Notes: generated from the letters alone by a model not told the origin. Positions 18,858 to 27,969 are shown, counted from the first letter of the stretch. The stretch: DNA of 64,000 bases from Marinobacter nauticus (GCF_003634635.1 NZ_RBJB01000005.1:248001-312000); one strand, 5' to 3'. Translations and numbers: made by a program.

Positions 18858-19679
18858 ATGACACAACGGGTATTTATAACCGGCGGGGCCAGTGGCCTGG
18901 GCCGGGCGATTGCGTTGCGGTATGCCAAAGAAGGGGCCAAAGTCTGCATCGGGGACATTAACCCGGAGCAGGGCGTGGCTGTTGAGGCGGAACTGAACCA
19001 GGCCGGTGGCGAAGGTTATTTCGTGGAATGCGATGTGCGCCGCCTGAGCGACTTCGAGAAAGTCCGTGATGACCTGGTCCAGAAATGGGGTGGAGTGGAC
19101 GTAGTCGTGAACAACGCCGGCGTTGCCTCCGCAGGCTCCATTGAAGACACCACCATCGGTGACTGGGAATGGATTCTCGACATCAACGTACTGGGCGTCG
19201 TGCGTGGCTGCAAAGCCTTTACCCCGCTGTTCAAGGAACAAGGCTCCGGCGCGTTTGTGAATGTCGCCTCCATGGCCGGGCTTATGCTGGCGCCATTGAT
19301 GGACAGCTACAATGTTTCCAAAGCCGGGGTGATAGCCCTGTCGGAAACCCTCAGCCAGGAATTGCGTGATTCCGGCATTCACGTCAGTTGCGTGTGCCCG
19401 GCGTTCTTCCAGACCAACCTGGCCAGCACCATGCGTTCGGATATTCCCGGTATTCAACAGAACGTGAACAAGCTGATGAAGCGCTCCAGCATCACCGCCG
19501 AAGACGTGGCCGAGGATATCTTCCGCAGTGTGAAAGACAAAGACTTCTGGGTACTGCCCCACGCCAAAGAGCGCCGCATGTGGATGCTCAAGCGCCACGC
19601 ACCCTGGGCGTTTGACTGGCTGATGCACCAGGAAACCAAGCGCTGGATGAGCAAGATGGGTAGCAAGGCGAACGCCTGA
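18858..19679 (+). CDS. SDR-family oxidoreductase
   Basis: A 273-residue short-chain dehydrogenase/reductase. The nucleotide motif TGGASGLG is at residues 8-15, NNAG near 85, and the catalytic YNVSK near 152-156, with the Ser of the triad in VASMAG. Asp in GDINP after the second strand suggests NAD(H) preference. It probably oxidises or reduces a hydroxyl or keto group on an intermediate handled by the neighbouring acyl-CoA dehydrogenase and kinase. The APH-like gene starts 21 bp after it. GGAGAG lies 9 bp before the start. Confidence 0.9.
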   Translation: MTQRVFITGGASGLGRAIALRYAKEGAKVCIGDINPEQGVAVEAELNQAGGEGYFVECDVRRLSDFEKVRDDLVQKWGGVDVVVNNAGVASAGSIEDTTIGDWEWILDINVLGVVRGCKAFTPLFKEQGSGAFVNVASMAGLMLAPLMDSYNVSKAGVIALSETLSQELRDSGIHVSCVCPAFFQTNLASTMRSDIPGIQQNVNKLMKRSSITAEDVAEDIFRSVKDKDFWVLPHAKERRMWMLKRHAPWAFDWLMHQETKRWMSKMGSKANA

Positions 19680-19700
19680 ACACATCACAGGAGAGATTGA

Positions 19701-20765
19701 ATGACACAGATCGACCAGGCCGTAGACATCCGTGAAGGCGAAGAGCTGGATATCAGCGCCGTCGACCAGTTCATGAAGAAGGCCATTCCGGGCCTGGAAG
19801 GCCAGCCGAGCATCAAGCAGTACCCCGGTGGTGCGTCCAACCTGACCTATCAGGTGGATTATGGCGACCAGTCATACGTGCTGCGCCGGCCACCGTTCGG
19901 CAAGATCGCCAAGTCCGCCCACGACATGCTGCGGGAAGCGCGGGTGATGGAGGCGTTGAAGCCAGTCTATCCCTACGTGCCCAACATTGTTGCCATTTGC
20001 GACGATCACAGTGTACTGGGGTGTGATTTCTATGTAATGGAGCGCCTGAAGGGCATCATTCTGCGCCAGGATTTCCCGAAGGATTTGGAATTGAGCGCCG
20101 AAGACACTCGCAAACTGTGCCTGAACGTGATCGACAAGCTGGTGGATCTGCATACGGTGGACGCCAAGGCTGCAGGCCTGGACAAGCTAGGCAAGGGCGC
20201 GGGTTACGTGCAGCGGCAGATTGGCGGCTGGAGCGACCGCTTCCGCAAGGCCCGTACCGACGATGTCGGTGACTTCGAAGAGGTCATGGCCTGGCTGAAC
20301 GATAAGATGCCGGATGATATCGCTCAGGTGGTTATTCACAACGACTACCGTTTCGACAATGTGGTGCTGAACCCGGACAACCCGTTTGAAGTGATTGGCG
20401 TGCTGGACTGGGAAATGGCCACTATTGGTGATCCGCTGATGGACCTGGGCAACAGTCTGGCCTATTGGATCGAAGCCGACGATGAAGGCCCGTTCCAGAT
20501 GCTGCGGCGCCAGCCCACGCACCGGCCGGGCATGCTGACTCGTAAAGAAGTGGTGGACTACTACATGGAGAAATCCGGCTTCCGGGCGGAAAAGTTCGAC
20601 TTTTATGAAATTTACGGGCTGTTCCGCCTGGCGGTGATCATCCAGCAAATCTACTACCGCTTTTATCACGGCCAGACCAAAGACAAACGCTTCGCCGCCT
20701 TTGGCCACGCCGCCAACTATCTGGAGAAACGGTGCCGGCGCCTGATTAGCGAGAGCACCCTGTAA
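19701..20765 (+). CDS. APH-like phosphotransferase, probable hydroxyacyl kinase
   Basis: The 354-residue protein belongs to the aminoglycoside phosphotransferase/choline kinase fold. Catalytic and metal motifs are intact: HNDYRFDN near residues 213-220 (Brenner loop) and IGVLDWE near 233-239. PGGASNLTY near 34-42 is the nucleotide-loop region. The same domain occurs in ACAD10/ACAD11 and in LvaA, which phosphorylate hydroxyacyl-CoA so that a dehydrogenase-like partner can remove the phosphate. Antibiotic resistance is unlikely in this setting. Its stop codon overlaps the ATG of the phosphatase gene (TAATG), so the two are translationally coupled. Confidence 0.88.
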   Translation: MTQIDQAVDIREGEELDISAVDQFMKKAIPGLEGQPSIKQYPGGASNLTYQVDYGDQSYVLRRPPFGKIAKSAHDMLREARVMEALKPVYPYVPNIVAICDDHSVLGCDFYVMERLKGIILRQDFPKDLELSAEDTRKLCLNVIDKLVDLHTVDAKAAGLDKLGKGAGYVQRQIGGWSDRFRKARTDDVGDFEEVMAWLNDKMPDDIAQVVIHNDYRFDNVVLNPDNPFEVIGVLDWEMATIGDPLMDLGNSLAYWIEADDEGPFQMLRRQPTHRPGMLTRKEVVDYYMEKSGFRAEKFDFYEIYGLFRLAVIIQQIYYRFYHGQTKDKRFAAFGHAANYLEKRCRRLISESTL

Positions 20766-21454
20766 TGGCCACGATTTATCTGGTGCGCCACGGTCAGGCC
20801 AGTTTCGGCAAGGAAAACTACGACCAGCTCTCGCCGCGAGGCTGGGAGCAGGGCAGGATTCTGGGCTGCTGGCTGGCGGGCAAGGTGGAGCCGGGTGCTG
20901 TTTTTGGCGGTAACCTGCAGCGCCATCGGGAAACTGTGGAGGCGATCACTACCGGTTACGGTGTCAGCCTGCCGGATATGCAGGTGCTGGAAGGCCTGAA
21001 CGAGTTTGATCATCTGGAAGTGGTGGAGCGCCTGCGTCCGGAATGGGCGGATAAACAGGTGATGGCGCGGGACCTCGCCAGCTTTCCCAAACCTGCTAGA
21101 GCCTTCCAGCAGGCTTTCGAGAAGGCAGTGACCCGCTGGGTGAGTGGCGAGTTCGACCAGGAATACAGCGAAACCTGGAACGGATTCCGGCAGCGGGTTG
21201 GCCATGCACTGGATCAGCTGATCGAACTGGCCGATGGTGCCGATGTGATTGTGTCTACCTCTGGCGGCCCCATTGCGGTCATTGCCCAGCGCCTGCTTGA
21301 ACTGTCAGACCGCAAGGCGCTGGAGATGAACAATGTGATTGCCAACACCAGCGTGTCCCGCATTCTGTATTCCGGCCCCCGGCGCAGCCTGGCCGTATTC
21401 AACAACTATAGCCACCTGGAAGCGGAAGACCCCGCCCTGGTGACATTCCGATAA
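20765..21454 (+). CDS. Histidine phosphatase family protein
   Basis: The 229-residue protein has the phosphoglycerate-mutase-like RHG motif at the N-terminus (YLVRHGQASFG, catalytic His about residue 9) and a second conserved His region near STSGGPIAV, where many members have GH; here the second His position is not obvious. There is no signal peptide, so it acts in the cytoplasm. It overlaps the kinase gene by one base, and a phosphatase next to a kinase suggests turnover of the same phosphorylated metabolite. The precise substrate is unknown. Confidence 0.85.
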   Translation: MATIYLVRHGQASFGKENYDQLSPRGWEQGRILGCWLAGKVEPGAVFGGNLQRHRETVEAITTGYGVSLPDMQVLEGLNEFDHLEVVERLRPEWADKQVMARDLASFPKPARAFQQAFEKAVTRWVSGEFDQEYSETWNGFRQRVGHALDQLIELADGADVIVSTSGGPIAVIAQRLLELSDRKALEMNNVIANTSVSRILYSGPRRSLAVFNNYSHLEAEDPALVTFR

Positions 21455-21468
21455 GCTGAGGGAATTCC

Positions 21469-22239
21469 ATGAGCAACAAAAACCTGTTCGACCTGACTGG
21501 CAAAGTCGCCCTGGTAACCGGCGCCAGCCGCGGTATCGGCGAGAGTATCGCCCGTACGCTGGCTCATTACGGTGCTCACGTGATTGTCAGTAGCCGCAAG
21601 ATTGACGGTTGTGAGGCCGTGGCCAGTAGCATCCGTGAAGACGGCGGCAGCGCCGAAGCCTTCGCCTGCCACATTGGCGAGATGGACCAGATTGAAGCGG
21701 TGTGGGAGCACATCGCCAAAGCGCACGGCAAACTGGATATCCTGGTGAACAACGCAGCCGCCAACCCATACTTCGGTCCGGTGGAAGACACCGACCTGGG
21801 TGCTTTCCACAAAACCGTAGATGTGAACATCCGTGGTTACTTCTTCATGTGCGCCCGTGGCGCTCAGCTGATGAAAAAGAACGGTGGTGGTTCCATTGTG
21901 AACGTGGCCTCGGTTAACGGCGTAAACCCCGGCCACTTCCAGGGCATCTATTCGGTGACCAAGGCAGCAGTGATTTCCATGACCAAATCTTTCGCCATGG
22001 AACTGGGCCAGCAGAATGTGCGGGTAAATGCCTTGTTGCCGGGCCTGACCGATACCAAATTTGCCAGCGCCCTGACCACCAATGAGGCCATCAAGAAGCA
22101 GGCCATGGCCCACATCCCGATGAAGCGTGTGGCGGATCCCGATGAAATGGCGGGTACTGTGCTGTACCTGGTGTCTGACGCTTCCAGCTATACCACAGGA
22201 GCCTGCATTAATGCGGATGGTGGTTACCTGACGGTCTGA
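21469..22239 (+). CDS. SDR-family oxidoreductase
   Basis: A 256-residue short-chain dehydrogenase with TGASRGIG at residues 17-24, NNAAAN near 93, Ser in VASVNG near 146 and YSVTK near 159-163. The C-terminal INADGGYLTV is the usual classical-SDR ending. Arg after the glycine motif and SSRK at the second strand point to NADP(H). It closes the five-gene cluster begun by the acyl-CoA dehydrogenase, and a strong terminator follows 15 bp later. The two SDRs in the cluster are different enough to have separate steps. Confidence 0.9.
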   Translation: MSNKNLFDLTGKVALVTGASRGIGESIARTLAHYGAHVIVSSRKIDGCEAVASSIREDGGSAEAFACHIGEMDQIEAVWEHIAKAHGKLDILVNNAAANPYFGPVEDTDLGAFHKTVDVNIRGYFFMCARGAQLMKKNGGGSIVNVASVNGVNPGHFQGIYSVTKAAVISMTKSFAMELGQQNVRVNALLPGLTDTKFASALTTNEAIKKQAMAHIPMKRVADPDEMAGTVLYLVSDASSYTTGACINADGGYLTV

Positions 22240-22254
22240 CACAGATCGAGACGC

Positions 22255-22295
22255 AAAAAGGGCCGGATGATACGGATTCATCCGGCCCTTTTTTG
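22255..22295 (+). terminator. Rho-independent terminator of the acyl-CoA dehydrogenase cluster
   Basis: AAGGGCCGGATGA and TCATCCGGCCCTT form a 13-bp perfect stem with a short loop, followed by six T. Confidence 0.95.
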
Positions 22296-22311
22296 GTATC
22301 GCGATCCGTGT

Positions 22312-23178
22312 TTAGCTGCAGGTCAGCGCTGCAAAATCTCCTTTCAGCTCACTGGCTCTGGCCAGCAGCTGATCTTGATGCCGGCTATCTCCAGCCTGCA
22401 GAAGATCGTGCATCAAGCCGGCCATCGCCACCCGGCTTTCGGCCAGCATGGCCTGGTATTCCGCTCCTCTGGCGCGCTCTGAGTGAACCAGCAACTCGTT
22501 CACCTGTTCAGCAAAGCCGGACTGGCGTCGTCTCTCCAGCGTGTCGAGCAATGCCAATTGCCAGTTTCTCCGCCCTGTTAACCAGATTTCCGTTTGCCGG
22601 CCACGGTTCGCTGACCAGTTTTCGACGATGGCCCGCTGTTGCTGATTCAGGTCGCCAAGCCATCGTTCAATACGCTCAATAGCCCGTTCAGAGCGCGCCT
22701 GTGCCGTTTGAGCGGGTGTTCCCTCCAGCATTTCCTGCTCCAGCTCCTGCTGCTTCTCCGCCATGTTGTCGGCTAGTTGCGCTACCTGCTCATCCGATAG
22801 AGAAGACAGCAGATTAACGGCTACCGGAGTGGCCCGTTCCAACAATCCGGGTAAGAAGTCCATGAGTTGTTCCTGGTGGAACAGAACCGTGGCCTCGCTC
22901 GGCGTCCCTTCCGCCAGATCTGATTTGAGGACTGCCAACCATTGCTGGTAACGGGGCAACTCTGCTGAGCAATGCCATTGTCTGAGCGCTTCCAGATCCT
23001 GACTCAACTGAGCTTCTTGTTCACCGGTCAGGCTGATGTAATCCTCTACCCACCAGACGACGCCCCAGTCGGCGTAGCGGTAGGCCAGGCGCGTCTGACT
23101 GCAGCCCGCCAAAAACGTCAGTAACATCAGCCCGACGATCCAGCGGGCGCGGCGTGTTCCGGGCGTTGGGTCATCCAT
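22312..23178 (-). CDS. DUF6279 family lipoprotein
   Basis: I choose ATG 23178: AAGGAG lies 8 bp upstream and a lipoprotein signal follows (WIVGLMLLTF, lipobox LAGC near residue 25). The longer frame from 23334 runs through the promoter. The 288-residue product is largely helical, rich in Gln, Glu and Leu, and starts with the tract TRLAYRYADWGVVWWVEDYI that marks the DUF6279 family of pseudomonad and Marinobacter outer-membrane lipoproteins. The function is unknown. It is divergent from the DUF2798 gene and convergent with the SDR. Confidence 0.8.
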   Translation of the reverse strand: MDDPTPGTRRARWIVGLMLLTFLAGCSQTRLAYRYADWGVVWWVEDYISLTGEQEAQLSQDLEALRQWHCSAELPRYQQWLAVLKSDLAEGTPSEATVLFHQEQLMDFLPGLLERATPVAVNLLSSLSDEQVAQLADNMAEKQQELEQEMLEGTPAQTAQARSERAIERIERWLGDLNQQQRAIVENWSANRGRQTEIWLTGRRNWQLALLDTLERRRQSGFAEQVNELLVHSERARGAEYQAMLAESRVAMAGLMHDLLQAGDSRHQDQLLARASELKGDFAALTCS

Positions 23179-23332
23179 TACCTGTGCTCCTTGGTAAAAA
23201 GCCGTATGGAAAAATGTTGCATGCTCACTAAGATGTTGCGATCCAGCATCGGCGGCAGTGTCTTTTCTCCTACGCTGCGGTCGCCTGATTGGATTCGGCA
23301 GTGTTCCATACGTTAAAACCGGGAAGGAAAAC

Positions 23333-23593
23333 ATGTCCAGTTACAAGCAAACGCGTGTGCGCCAGTTTGTTTTTGCCTTTTACATGTCCGGCATCATGTC
23401 GCTATTGATGTCTGGGATTATCACCCTGATCAATACCGGCCTGACCGAGGGCTATTTCCATCGCTGGGGCGCAGCATTTGTGGTCGCCTGGACGGTGGCC
23501 TTCCCGCTGGTCAGCTTTATCGCACCAATGGCAGGCAAAATGGCGGACTGGACCATGGCCCGATTGTTTTCCAAAGAACGCCGGCCAGACTGA
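23333..23593 (+). CDS. DUF2798 family membrane protein
   Basis: I choose ATG 23333, preceded by GGAAGGAAA. The earlier in-frame start at 23258 has no ribosome binding site and adds no domain. The 86-residue protein has two membrane helices (about residues 12-34 and 45-66) and the family tract RQFVFAFYMSGIMSLLMSG. Members are small two-helix inner-membrane proteins of unknown role. The gene stands alone between divergent and tandem neighbours. Confidence 0.82.
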   Translation: MSSYKQTRVRQFVFAFYMSGIMSLLMSGIITLINTGLTEGYFHRWGAAFVVAWTVAFPLVSFIAPMAGKMADWTMARLFSKERRPD

Positions 23594-23768
23594 TAAGGCC
23601 AGTGTATTGCTGCTATTCACCTTACAATTGTTCGCCTAAATGTGAAAGTTTGTAAATCCGTTTCTCTCGCCTCACCGTAATTTGCTTTCGACACTGGTCA
23701 GGGACTGAATCAGTGCAGGTTCGAACCACTTTAACCTGGTAATCAACCCTCCAGACGAGGCACGAAAA

Positions 23769-24803
23769 ATGAAAGCAAAATACGCTTTACCGATGGTTTT
23801 AGCGGGCAGTGTCATGCTATCCGGTTGTTGGCTTGATGACGATGATAACGACGATAACGGCAGCACCGATGCTGCAACCCAAAGCATTCTGGAAATCGCT
23901 GTTGAGAATGAAAACACGACCATTCTGGAAGCTGCCGTTCTTGAAGCCGATCCATCCATCGCGGAACTGCTCGGCGGAGATGATCAGTTAACGGTGCTCG
24001 CACCGACCGACGCCGCCTTTGAAGCCCTGCTGGGCGACCTGGGACTTACGGCGGAACAGTTGTTAGCCAACACGGAGTTATTAAACACGGTTCTTACCTA
24101 CCATGTCCTTGCAACGTCTGTGGGTGAAGTGAAGGCTGCCGCTGCGATCAGCGTTGCGCAAAGCCCGGTTCCACAAAACCTCGTTCCAACCGTGAATGGT
24201 GAAAACGTCGCGCTGTCTATTTCACAGGAAAGCGGAGAAGACGTGCTATACGTCAACACGTCTCGAGTAACGGGGCCAGATGTAGACGCCACCAATGGTG
24301 TTATTCACCTTATCGACAAAGTGCTGCTTCCGCCGCCGAGCGATCTCAGTGATACAGACTCAACGATTGCAGAAATCGTAACCGCGCTGGCGGGGGCTGA
24401 AAACGCGGAGTTTACAACGCTACTTGCGGCACTCCAGACCCCTGGTGCGGCAGCGTTGCTCACTGCAGCTGCGGACGTTGATGCAACCTTGACGGTGTTC
24501 GCACCAACAGATGCCGCTTTTGAGGCGTTACTGACGGATCTCGGTATTACAGCCGGCGACTTGCTCAATGATCCGAATCTGCCAGCCATTCTGAGCCAGC
24601 ATATTCTCGGAACTACGGTCGGCTCTCTTACGGCATACGCTTCTAACGGCGGAACTGTAACAACATTGGCCAGCAACAACTTGAACGTTGATATACAGGA
24701 CAACGCTCTGGTTATCGAGGGCAGTACCGTCGTCGAAGCTGATGTTGAGGCGTCTAACGGAGTGATTCATGTGATCGACGAGGTAATTTTTACAGTCGAC
24801 TGA
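23769..24803 (+). CDS. Secreted lipoprotein with two fasciclin (FAS1) domains
   Basis: This 344-residue protein starts with a signal peptide and lipobox MLSGCW (Cys about residue 20), then an acidic Asp-rich linker. Two FAS1 domains follow, roughly residues 38-178 and 195-343. Each has the H1 motif (TVLAPTDAAFEALL, TVFAPTDAAFEALL) and the H2-like ATNGVIHLID and ASNGVIHVID ends. FAS1 domains serve in cell-surface adhesion. The two domains are close copies, which points to internal duplication. A terminator follows at 24843. The gene is not in an operon. Confidence 0.9.
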   Translation: MKAKYALPMVLAGSVMLSGCWLDDDDNDDNGSTDAATQSILEIAVENENTTILEAAVLEADPSIAELLGGDDQLTVLAPTDAAFEALLGDLGLTAEQLLANTELLNTVLTYHVLATSVGEVKAAAAISVAQSPVPQNLVPTVNGENVALSISQESGEDVLYVNTSRVTGPDVDATNGVIHLIDKVLLPPPSDLSDTDSTIAEIVTALAGAENAEFTTLLAALQTPGAAALLTAAADVDATLTVFAPTDAAFEALLTDLGITAGDLLNDPNLPAILSQHILGTTVGSLTAYASNGGTVTTLASNNLNVDIQDNALVIEGSTVVEADVEASNGVIHVIDEVIFTVD

Positions 24804-24842
24804 CAGACGAAACACGCTTTCTTTGAACAAAGTATGAATGCC

Positions 24843-24869
24843 AGGCCGGCTGCTGCAGCCGGCCTTTTT
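24843..24869 (+). terminator. Rho-independent terminator after the fasciclin gene
   Basis: AGGCCGGCTG and CAGCCGGCCT form a 10-bp stem with a short loop and a TTTTT tail, 40 bp after the stop codon. Confidence 0.9.
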
Positions 24870-24877
24870 ATATTGAC

Positions 24878-26449
24878 TTACTGAATCGAAGAAGCCGGAT
24901 TTTCGTCGGCAGACTGGGATAAGGTCATGCCCACGGGAGGCCGGAAATGCAGAGAGTAGAGAACCCGATCCAGAACCGCCTGACCGTTCCAGGCCGGATC
25001 GTTGTTCACCATACCGACAATGGCCCAGGTGGTGTTGTTATCGTCCCGGGTGAACCCCGCGATTGAGCGAACATTCTCCAGATAACCGGTTTTGATTCGG
25101 CCTTCGCCATCCATACCGGTGTTGCGAAGCCGGCGCGCCATGGTTCCGTCCATGGCGATAATGGGCATGGAGGCCATCAGGTCAGAGGCGTAGGGGCTGT
25201 CCCAGGCCTGTTGCAGTATCTGGGCGCCTTGCCGGGCCGTGATGCGACCATGGCGGGTGAGCCCGGCGCCATTGTCAATCACCATGCCTGCGGTGTTGAT
25301 GCCCATATTCTCCAGCCATTCGTACACTGTGCGGATACCGGCTACCCGGTCGTCTTTGTCATCTTCCTTGCGGAACTCGGCGCCAATGGTCAGCAGCATC
25401 TGGCGGGCCATGACGTTGCTGCTCCATTTGTTGATGTCTCGCACCATGGAAACCAGATCAGGTGAGGTGGTGCGCATGATCAGCCGTGCGTCTTCCGGTG
25501 TGCCCTCAAAGCGGTCGCCACCACTGATAATAATGCCCATTTCCGATAGCACAGAACGAATCACGGAAGCAGAGTACCGTTCGTGCGGTAGCAGAGACAG
25601 ATAGGTGGTGCTGCGGCAGCCTTGCGGTAACTGTCCGGTTACCCGAACCGTTACTTGATGGTTTTCATGAAATACCGGTTCCCAATCAAACCGGCTGCGG
25701 GCAGGGCAGGGACCTTCCGGTAATGCGGTTACCCGGTTATCAATGGAGACTTCGCCCAGATCCGGGGTTGTCCAGGCCTGTGTTCCACGCTCATCGGCGC
25801 GCACCTGAAAATGCAGCAGATTCAGGTTGGTCAGATAGCCGGAGGGTTCCACCAGAAAGGGCGCGTGGGGGTTATCGCCGTTATCCTCGAACGTCGGGAA
25901 ACCGCCGTCGACGCGGAAATAGCTACCGTCAAGCACCAGGTCGCCTTCAATACGGTTAATGCCCATGCTCTTGAGTTCACGCAGGGTGCTCCAGAGTCGT
26001 TCCAGAGTCAGTTTGGGATCGCCGCCGAAGCGTACGTAGAGGTTTCCTTCAAGGCTGTCGCCCACCATCATGCCGTCTGTGAGGAAATCGGTCTTCCAGT
26101 GGTGGGTAGGGCCCAGGAGTTCCAGGGCAGCATAGGTGGTTACCAGCTTCATGATGGAGCCCGGGCTCATCAGTGTGTCAGCGTTTACATACTGCTCAAT
26201 GCCGGGGCCGTTGAGGGGAATAACGGCAACACTCAGAGCTTCATCGCTGTTCAGGGATTTGCTGGCGTAACTTCGGATCTGGCTGGCCCAGTGACGGGAG
26301 CTGGCAAAGGCCTCTTCCGCAGAGGTCTGTTCTTGAGCGAAAGCCTGGCCGAGCGGGGCGCTGGCCAACGCGATGGCCAGCGCCACTGCTCCTGACGCAA
26401 ATCTGCCTGTGGCAAGGCCTTTGCCCGCCTGCAACCCCTGAGTATTCAT
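24878..26449 (-). CDS. dacB: D-alanyl-D-alanine carboxypeptidase/endopeptidase (PBP4 type)
   Basis: I choose ATG 26449, which starts a signal peptide (ASGAVALAIALASAPLGQAFAQ); an upstream start at 26491 adds 14 residues with no signal function. The 523-residue protein has the three motifs of class C penicillin-binding proteins: SIMK (SxxK) in MSPGSIMKLVTTYAAL, SSN in NKWSSNVMARQ, and KTG in RIKTGYLENVRS. PBP4 enzymes trim and cut peptidoglycan cross-links in the periplasm. It is a single gene convergent with the fasciclin gene. Confidence 0.92.
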   Translation of the reverse strand: MNTQGLQAGKGLATGRFASGAVALAIALASAPLGQAFAQEQTSAEEAFASSRHWASQIRSYASKSLNSDEALSVAVIPLNGPGIEQYVNADTLMSPGSIMKLVTTYAALELLGPTHHWKTDFLTDGMMVGDSLEGNLYVRFGGDPKLTLERLWSTLRELKSMGINRIEGDLVLDGSYFRVDGGFPTFEDNGDNPHAPFLVEPSGYLTNLNLLHFQVRADERGTQAWTTPDLGEVSIDNRVTALPEGPCPARSRFDWEPVFHENHQVTVRVTGQLPQGCRSTTYLSLLPHERYSASVIRSVLSEMGIIISGGDRFEGTPEDARLIMRTTSPDLVSMVRDINKWSSNVMARQMLLTIGAEFRKEDDKDDRVAGIRTVYEWLENMGINTAGMVIDNGAGLTRHGRITARQGAQILQQAWDSPYASDLMASMPIIAMDGTMARRLRNTGMDGEGRIKTGYLENVRSIAGFTRDDNNTTWAIVGMVNNDPAWNGQAVLDRVLYSLHFRPPVGMTLSQSADENPASSIQ

Positions 26450-26698
26450 GACCGAAATCCGTTGTTGTGTTCTCTTTGTACAATAGCCCATTCTTTGCGT
26501 ATGTACTATGCAGAAAAGCTATACATGACGTTAAAAAATGGCAGTAGAGTCTTTGTTTATATTGAGTTTTTGTGACATCGAGTAAGTGGCCTGAAGAATC
26601 AGTGAGTTAGTATGACGCCGGCACAGGGGCCTGCGGGCCAATGGGCACAGATTCTCCTGTGGGACAATGCAGAAAATGACGAAAACAAGGGAACGATC

Positions 26699-27466
26699 AT
26701 GTTAAAAACGCTGAAGCATCAGGTGAATGTGCTGGAATCGGTTGCCACTTCTTCTTTTGCAGCCTGGCGCGGGTGCCTGGTTATCAAGGCAGTTCCGCAA
26801 CCTGAGAAGCCGCTGGTTCTCTATGACATTGAAGCCTGTCCATACTGCCGCCGTGTTCGTGAGGTGCTGACGGCATTGCATCTGGACGTTGAGATTCGAC
26901 CCTGCCCGAAGGGTGGTCGGGTATTCCGCCCGGAAGCCGAGACCCTGGGGGGCAAGCAGCAGTTTCCCCTGCTGCATGACCAGAACACCGGCGAAGTGCT
27001 GTATGAATCCGAGGCGATTATCGAGTATCTGTTCCGCCAGTATGCGCATCGTTCCGTGCCTCGCTACTACCAGGGCCGTCCCTGGCAACCGGCACTCGGC
27101 GCTGCAGGCTCCGGGGCCAGTGAGCTTCGCGGGATGCGGGCGCGGCCAGCCCGGCGGCCTGAGCAGGGGCTTCACTTGTCGAGTTTCGAGGGCAGCCCGT
27201 TCTCGCGCCTGATTCGGGAACGACTCTGCGAAAACGAGATTCCGTACACCTTGCATAATCTGGGCAAGGAACACTGGACCGAAGTCGGACCTGCCCGACA
27301 GCGCATCAAACCCGGTCCGTATCGGCCCATTCCTGGCGGCAAGCGGGACGCGTTTTTCCAGCAACATGGCCGGGTGCAGGTGCCCTATCTGGAAGATCCC
27401 AATAGCGGGGAGGGGTTGTTTGAATCGGCTCGCATTCTTGCTTATCTGGAAAAAAACTACGGGTAA
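26699..27466 (+). CDS. Tandem glutaredoxin/GST N-terminal domain protein
   Basis: I choose ATG 26699, with AAGGGA before it. The 255-residue protein has two thioredoxin-fold GST-N domains. The first (about residues 40-125) keeps a CPYC active site in LYDIEACPYCRRVREVL and ends with the cis-Pro and ESEAIIEYL glutathione-binding motif. The second (about residues 160-255) has the same fold marks (VPYLEDPN, FESARILAYLEKNYG), but its active-site place reads SPFS, with no cysteine. The linker is rich in Arg and Ala. The layout suggests a fused, partly inactive dimer for a glutathione-linked redox role. Confidence 0.85.
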   Translation: MLKTLKHQVNVLESVATSSFAAWRGCLVIKAVPQPEKPLVLYDIEACPYCRRVREVLTALHLDVEIRPCPKGGRVFRPEAETLGGKQQFPLLHDQNTGEVLYESEAIIEYLFRQYAHRSVPRYYQGRPWQPALGAAGSGASELRGMRARPARRPEQGLHLSSFEGSPFSRLIRERLCENEIPYTLHNLGKEHWTEVGPARQRIKPGPYRPIPGGKRDAFFQQHGRVQVPYLEDPNSGEGLFESARILAYLEKNYG

Positions 27467-27552
27467 CGAGTTTGCGGAACCGGGGCTGCTAATCCGGCTG
27501 CCAGCCGGTATCATCTGCGCGAACAGTGAGCCTTCGCGGAGCCAGGAGTGTT

Positions 27553-27966
27553 ATGTATACCTGCCAGTGCCTTTGTGGTGATATCCAGTTTGAATACGAT
27601 GGCCCGATTGGGCCTATAGCGCTGTGCCATTGCAGCCAGTGCCGTCGCAATCATGGCAGTGCCTTTTCAGCCAGTGCGCCGGTTCAGGCTGTCCGGTTCC
27701 GATTTACGGCCGGTGAGGACCGGATCACCGAATTTGAATCCCGACCCGGCAAATACCGGGCCTTCTGTAGCCGTTGTGGAAGCCCTCTTTACAGCCGGGT
27801 CGACGCTATTCCGGGCATCCTCCGGCTGCGAATTGGCGTGATCAATGAGCCGCTGGGAAAACAGGCGGCCCAGCACGTTTATGTGGGGTCGAAATCCGAC
27901 TGGTTCGAGATCACCGACAACCTTCCGCAGTTCGAAAAAACCGAAAGAACCAACGACCCGCACTGA
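27553..27966 (+). CDS. GFA-family (glutathione-dependent formaldehyde-activating-like) protein
   Basis: I choose ATG 27553, with AGGAG 5 bp upstream. The 137-residue protein has the zinc cysteine pattern of the GFA/CENP-V fold: CQCLCG at the N-terminus, CHCSQCRR near residues 27-34 and CSRCGSPL near 75-82. The best-known member was named for S-hydroxymethylglutathione formation, but most members have no proven activity, so the name denotes the fold only. It lies 86 bp after the tandem GST-N gene in the same direction, and a shared glutathione theme is possible. It converges with the dehydrogenase at 27970. Confidence 0.88.
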   Translation: MYTCQCLCGDIQFEYDGPIGPIALCHCSQCRRNHGSAFSASAPVQAVRFRFTAGEDRITEFESRPGKYRAFCSRCGSPLYSRVDAIPGILRLRIGVINEPLGKQAAQHVYVGSKSDWFEITDNLPQFEKTERTNDPH

Positions 27967-27969
27967 GCC

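Noticed and set aside
18651-19688. Open frame of 345 codons on the minus strand across the SDR gene and hairpin C
   Set aside because: It has no family features and runs through the inverted repeat; the plus-strand SDR is certain.
19701-20765. An aminoglycoside resistance gene
   Set aside because: Although the fold is APH-like, it lies in an acyl-CoA metabolism cluster and has the layout of ACAD10/11 and LvaA-type kinases.
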